Assembly: GCA_002293045.1 (NCBI GenBank)
Contig: DBCM01000007.1
Span: 3,844 to 22,785, forward strand
Reading direction: 5' to 3'
Length of the DNA: 18,942 nt
DNA from: Flavobacteriales bacterium UBA958
GTDB taxonomy: Bacteria; Bacteroidota; Bacteroidia; Flavobacteriales_D; Crocinitomicaceae
Both the position numbers and the translations under genes were made by a program. The notes beneath the pieces are model-generated. The model worked only from the letters and a program-made list of their open reading frames with translations. It was not told the origin of the DNA and ran no database searches. Below are positions 15,855 to 18,942 of this stretch, in pieces. Numbering within the stretch: the stretch's first letter is position 1; the number at the start of each line of letters is the position of its first letter.

Positions 15855-16421
15855 TTAATGTAATTTACTTTTTATCAAATGTATAAATTCTTTTCGAGTT
15901 GCTTCATTCGATAAGAAAATTCCTGTAAAAGCACTGGTCGTTGTGGCTGAATTTTGTTTTTCTACCCCACGCATCTGCATGCACATGTGGGCGCACTCAA
16001 TCACAACAGCCACACCTTTGGGGGCAAGGGTACGCTGAATGCAGTCTCTGATTTCAATCGTCAACCGTTCTTGCACTTGCAGCCTTCGAGCATAGGCATC
16101 TACAACCCTTGGAAGTTTACTCAATCCCACAATTTTTCCATCCGGTATGTATGCGATGTGCGCTTTGCCGAAAAAGGGTAACATGTGATGCTCACACAAA
16201 GAATATACGTCGATGTCTTTAACCAAGACCATTTCAGAATACGCCTCATGAAAAATCGCCTGTTGGATCAATTCGTCCGGATTTATGTCGTATCCATGCG
16301 TTAGGAACTGCATCGATTTAGCTACTCGTTCCGGAGTTTTAAGCAACCCTTCTCGATTCACGTCTTCTCCCAAGCCTTCAATGATCGCTTTGAAATGTTG
16401 TTCTAATTCTTCTTGTTTCAA
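15855..16421 (-). CDS. folE: GTP cyclohydrolase I
   Basis: 188 residues. It converts GTP to 7,8-dihydroneopterin triphosphate, the entry to folate, biopterin and queuosine routes, as a cytosolic decamer. Zinc ligands are visible: Cys76 and His79 in SLCEHHMLPF and Cys147 in ECAHMCM. GLSKLPR (99-105) and QVQERLT are further family motifs, and NREGLLKTPERVAKS marks the N-terminal domain. There is no ATG near the start. The frame upstream of 16421 runs to a TAA through ATA and ATT codons, and the first in-frame ATG is residue 37, inside the conserved region, so I take the TTG at 16421 as the start. It lies 24 bases after the PTPS-like gene and 2 bases before the BI-1 gene. Confidence 0.95.
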   Translation of the reverse strand: MKQEELEQHFKAIIEGLGEDVNREGLLKTPERVAKSMQFLTHGYDINPDELIQQAIFHEAYSEMVLVKDIDVYSLCEHHMLPFFGKAHIAYIPDGKIVGLSKLPRVVDAYARRLQVQERLTIEIRDCIQRTLAPKGVAVVIECAHMCMQMRGVEKQNSATTTSAFTGIFLSNEATRKEFIHLIKSKLH

Positions 16422-16445
16422 AATGTTTTCTTTCTTTATTATGAA

Positions 16446-16877
16446 TTAATAGGGCTGCTTGCCACCGAAATATTCTACAAAATTGTTTTCAGTTTCCACC
16501 AATTTTAACTTCGAAAGTTCTGCGCCGTATTCGGCGATTTTCGGTTCAAGGATTTTCCAAATGGCAATTACAATATGCTCTGTAGAAGTCATGATTCCTT
16601 CTAGAAATGGCACGTCTAAGTTTAGGTTCTTGTGGTCTAATTTCTCGGTCACTTCCTGTTTTATAATGGTGCTTAAATCTTTTAAGTTCATTACAAATCC
16701 GGTCTCAGGGTCTGGATCTCCACACACGGTAACAAACAATACAAAATTATGGCCATGCCAATTCTTATTTGCACAGCGTCCGAATACTTCGTTGTTCTTT
16801 TCGTCGCTCCACGTTGGCTGCCACAATTTATGTGCAGCATTAAAGGTTTCTCTACGAGTGATATAAACTTTATTCAT
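16446..16877 (-). CDS. 6-pyruvoyl-tetrahydropterin synthase / 6-carboxytetrahydropterin synthase family
   Basis: 143 residues. It acts on dihydroneopterin triphosphate made by the neighbouring FolE. Zinc ligands are His16 (FNAAHKL), His41 and His43 (WHGHNF). The catalytic Cys35 sits in FGRCANKNWHGHNF, and the Asp81-His82 pair in KLDHKNLNLDVP. Glu128 (LVETENN) should bind the pterin. The C-x5-HGH spacing, TGFVMNLKDL, LDHKNLNLDVP and STEH are closer to animal-type PTPS than to E. coli QueD (C-x3-HGH, DFAEL). The product may therefore be 6-pyruvoyl-tetrahydropterin or 6-carboxytetrahydropterin (queuosine); sequence alone cannot settle it. It begins 3 bases after the mtaB stop and is 24 bases upstream of folE. 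Confidence 0.9.
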   Translation of the reverse strand: MNKVYITRRETFNAAHKLWQPTWSDEKNNEVFGRCANKNWHGHNFVLFVTVCGDPDPETGFVMNLKDLSTIIKQEVTEKLDHKNLNLDVPFLEGIMTSTEHIVIAIWKILEPKIAEYGAELSKLKLVETENNFVEYFGGKQPY

Positions 16878-16880
16878 AAC

Positions 16881-18188
16881 TCACGGATTTTCAATCGTTA
16901 TTTTGACAGTTTGATCTAAGGTTAGCTGTTCCAGGTGAACGTTGACCAATTGATTTACAAGCGATGGATCATAAGCGGCCTCTACCTTCACATAATTCTC
17001 TGTGAATCCATACATTTTACCTTCATCTTCTTCCTGCTCGAACAATACGCTTTTCTGCAAGCCTAATTGACTGTGATAAAACTGTTTTTTCTTTCGGTCA
17101 CTGAGTAAATGTAGTTGTTTGCTTCGTTCTTTTCGAATGTGCATCGGAACCGCTTCGCCGAGCTTCACGGCCGTGGTATTGGCGCGTTCAGAATAGGTGA
17201 AAACATGCAGGTATGAGATGTCAAGGGAATGTAAAAAGTCAACAGTCTCCTGAAAATCTTCATCCGTTTCTCCGGGAAAACCAACAATAACATCCACACC
17301 GATACAACATGTTGGATTCAATCTTTTAATCTGTTCTACGCGGTCTTGAAAGACTGATCGCTCGTATTTTCTTCGCATCAATTTCAAGATGCGGTCGCTT
17401 CCAGATTGCAGCGGAATGTGAAAGTGGGGCATAAATCGCGCACTTCGACTTAAACAAAAATCAATGATTTCATTGCTCAGTAAGTTCGGTTCAATGGAAG
17501 AAATTCTAAACCGATCGATCCCTTCTAGGGTGTCTAATTCTTGAATCAGTTGGAAAAATGTTTCGTCTCCCCCTTGTCCGAAATCACCAATGTTTACCCC
17601 GGTCAAAACGACCTCCCGTACCGGACTATCTACTAATTTCCGAGCTTCTTGTACCGTATCTGCAATAGTTGCATTCCTGCTTTTTCCACGGGCCAAAGGG
17701 ATCGTACAAAAGGTGCAAAAGTAATCACATCCGTCTTGAATTTTCAAGAAACTCCGGGTGCGGTCTCCAGCACTGAATGAGGGGTTGAAAGTTAAGGCAT
17801 GTTTAATAGACTCGTGTTTCACCACTTGTTCGGCATTGCTGTAATTCGCTTCAACCTCTTCCAGTAATTTAAATTTTTCGTTGGCTCCGAGCACCATATT
17901 AACACCGGGAATCTTGGCAATCGCTTCCGGCTTTAATTGGGCAAAACATCCTACAATAGCTACATAACCATTTGGATTAATTTCTTTCGCTTTGCGTACC
18001 AATTGCTTGCATTTTTTGTCTGCATTTTCTGTAACGGAACAGGTATTGATTACAAAAACATCAGGCTCTGCACTAAAGTCTACCCGGGCATAGCCTGCTT
18101 CCTCGAAACTACGGGCTAGGGTAGAGGATTCAGAGAAATTGAGTTTGCATCCGAGCGTGTAAAACGAAACCTTTCGTTGAAATTGCAT
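16881..18188 (-). CDS. mtaB: tRNA (t6A37)-C2 methylthiotransferase (radical SAM)
   Basis: 435 residues from the ATG at 18188. It converts t6A37 to ms2t6A in ANN-decoding tRNAs, using S-adenosylmethionine and two 4Fe-4S clusters. The N-terminal MTTase domain holds Cys14 (YTLGCKLNFSES), Cys50 (NTCSVT) and Cys81 (VGCFAQ). The radical SAM triad is Cys154, Cys158 and Cys161 (DGCDYFCTFCTIP). HIPLQSGSD and GVDVIVGFPGETDEDF are further family motifs, and a C-terminal TRAM domain follows from about residue 380. LGCKLNFSES favours MtaB over MiaB or RimO. A longer reading from 18227 adds 13 residues that overlap the -7 element and lack family similarity, so it is rejected. It heads the operon with the PTPS-like gene, folE and the BI-1 gene. 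Confidence 0.93.
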   Translation of the reverse strand: MQFQRKVSFYTLGCKLNFSESSTLARSFEEAGYARVDFSAEPDVFVINTCSVTENADKKCKQLVRKAKEINPNGYVAIVGCFAQLKPEAIAKIPGVNMVLGANEKFKLLEEVEANYSNAEQVVKHESIKHALTFNPSFSAGDRTRSFLKIQDGCDYFCTFCTIPLARGKSRNATIADTVQEARKLVDSPVREVVLTGVNIGDFGQGGDETFFQLIQELDTLEGIDRFRISSIEPNLLSNEIIDFCLSRSARFMPHFHIPLQSGSDRILKLMRRKYERSVFQDRVEQIKRLNPTCCIGVDVIVGFPGETDEDFQETVDFLHSLDISYLHVFTYSERANTTAVKLGEAVPMHIRKERSKQLHLLSDRKKKQFYHSQLGLQKSVLFEQEEDEGKMYGFTENYVKVEAAYDPSLVNQLVNVHLEQLTLDQTVKITIENP

Positions 18189-18191
18189 GTG

Positions 18192-18199
18192 CAAAAGTA
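18192..18199 (-). promoter_or_regulatory. Bacteroidota-type -7 promoter element for mtaB
   Basis: Minus-strand TACTTTTG matches TAnnTTTG exactly and ends 3 bases before the ATG at 18188. The transcript would be leaderless or nearly so, unless a second promoter lies further upstream. It supports the shorter mtaB start. Confidence 0.45.
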
Positions 18200-18246
18200 A
18201 GGTAAAATCATGGGTTTTAATCCACACGCTACGTGCCTTTTATTGC

Positions 18247-18254
18247 TAATTTTG
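18247..18254 (+). promoter_or_regulatory. Bacteroidota-type -7 promoter element for the cystathionine beta-synthase-like gene
   Basis: TAATTTTG matches TAnnTTTG exactly and lies 14 bases before the ATG at 18269. Together with the mtaB element it makes the 80-base divergent intergenic region (18189-18268) a compact two-way promoter. No convincing -33 sequence was found for either direction. Confidence 0.5.
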
Positions 18255-18268
18255 TCAAAACTTCTTGC

Positions 18269-18942
18269 ATGCGAATTTTCAATAATGTACTTGACACCAT
18301 TGGGAACACCCCACTCATCAAAATCAATCGACTCGCAAAGGATATTCCTGCCTTAGTATTAGCGAAAGTGGAAACCACGAATCCGGGTAACTCTGTGAAG
18401 GATCGAATGGCCGTGAAAATGATTGAGGATGCTGAAAAAGCTGGGATGTTAAAACCGGGAGGCACCGTCATTGAAGGCACCTCAGGAAATACGGGCATGG
18501 GCCTCGCGTTGGCCTGTATCATCAAAGGGTATAAATTGATTTGTGTACTCAACGATAAGCAGTCGAAAGAGAAGATGGACATCCTTCGGGCAGTTGGAGC
18601 AGAAGTGGTGGTTTGTCCAACGGCCGTAGAACCTACCGATCCACGTTCCTATTATTCCGTTTCAAGACGACTAGCTACTGAAATTCCGAATTCTTGGTAC
18701 GTCAATCAATACGATAATTTATCGAACCGAACGGCACATTACGAACAAACGGGACCAGAGATTTGGGAGCAAACCGATGGAAAAATTACCCATTTTATTG
18801 TGGGCGTTGGAACCGGAGGAACCATTTCAGGGGTAGGTAAATATCTGAAAGAAAAAAATCCGAACATTAAGATTTGGGGAATCGATACCTACGGTTCGGT
18901 GTTCAAGAAGTATAAAGAAACAGGGATTTTTGATGAGAATGA
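18269..18942 (+). CDS. cystathionine beta-synthase / cysteine synthase-like PLP enzyme (3' end outside window)
   Basis: An ATG at 18269 opens a frame that stays open to the window end (224 residues seen). It is a fold-type II PLP enzyme. The PLP-binding Lys44 lies in NPGNSVKDRMAV, the substrate loop EGTSGNTGMG at 69-78 and the phosphate-binding loop GTGGT at 181-185. The stretches SYYSVSRRLATEIPNSWY, NQYDNLSN and IKIWGIDTYGSVFKKY resemble Bacteroidota cystathionine beta-synthases, which carry C-terminal CBS domains; here that end is missing. The expected reaction is condensation of serine with homocysteine (or O-acetylserine with sulfide). It is transcribed divergently from mtaB with its own -7 box. 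The exact activity cannot be decided from this half. Confidence 0.88.
   Translation, partial: MRIFNNVLDTIGNTPLIKINRLAKDIPALVLAKVETTNPGNSVKDRMAVKMIEDAEKAGMLKPGGTVIEGTSGNTGMGLALACIIKGYKLICVLNDKQSKEKMDILRAVGAEVVVCPTAVEPTDPRSYYSVSRRLATEIPNSWYVNQYDNLSNRTAHYEQTGPEIWEQTDGKITHFIVGVGTGGTISGVGKYLKEKNPNIKIWGIDTYGSVFKKYKETGIFDEN

Noticed and set aside
16459..16866. 135-codon open frame antisense to the PTPS-like gene
   Set aside because: It mirrors the PTPS-like gene almost end to end, and that gene has all catalytic motifs intact; nothing supports the opposite strand.
18229..18582. 117-codon minus-strand frame at the start of the cystathionine beta-synthase-like gene
   Set aside because: The plus strand encodes an unmistakable PLP enzyme with Lys44 and the SGNTG loop in the same bases.

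Overview
The window looks like chromosomal core DNA of a member of the Bacteroidota, probably near Flavobacteriales (inference). The lineage call rests on four things: lineage-typical families (DUF6089 barrel, CarboxypepD_reg-like secreted protein, two SurA/PpiC-type chaperones, ComA after a large TPR protein), starts that lack strong Shine-Dalgarno sequences, exact matches to the Bacteroidota -7 promoter consensus TAnnTTTG just upstream of several starts, and very dense packing. No rRNA, tRNA, insertion sequence, CRISPR array, prophage or integration site was seen. No gene-free stretch exceeds about 130 bases.

Left part (1-1118): the 3' end of an HD-superfamily phosphohydrolase runs rightward off the left edge. 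It converges on, and overlaps by 7 bases, a small secreted protein with a carboxypeptidase-regulatory-like domain.

Rightward block (1251-11011): guaB (IMP dehydrogenase), two periplasmic parvulin-type chaperones, a MoxR AAA+ ATPase, a TPR protein, a ComA-family phosphosulfolactate synthase, a WD40 propeller and a DUF6089 outer-membrane barrel. They are nearly contiguous, with stop/start overlaps of 1, 8 and 11 bases. The only gap is after moxR, which holds a perfect 11-bp inverted repeat. The block joins GMP synthesis to envelope-protein folding, plus an unexplained sulfonate-type enzyme.

Leftward block A (11008-15111): a promoter precedes a 32-residue single-helix membrane microprotein, followed by a GH3-family acyl-adenylating enzyme and a secreted propeller-like protein of unknown function. 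A second promoter then precedes a deoxynucleoside kinase and an RfaD/HldD-type heptose epimerase. Leftward block B (15145-18188) is mtaB (tRNA ms2t6A methylthiotransferase), a 6-pyruvoyl-tetrahydropterin-synthase-like gene, folE (GTP cyclohydrolase I) and a Bax inhibitor-1/YccA membrane protein, with gaps of 2-24 bases. At the right edge a cystathionine beta-synthase/cysteine synthase-like PLP gene is transcribed divergently from mtaB and is cut by the window end.

Most genes are recognisable housekeeping functions. The least described parts are the microprotein/GH3/propeller operon, the bacteroidete ComA in its TPR/WD40 context, and the pairing of folE with a eukaryote-like PTPS motif.
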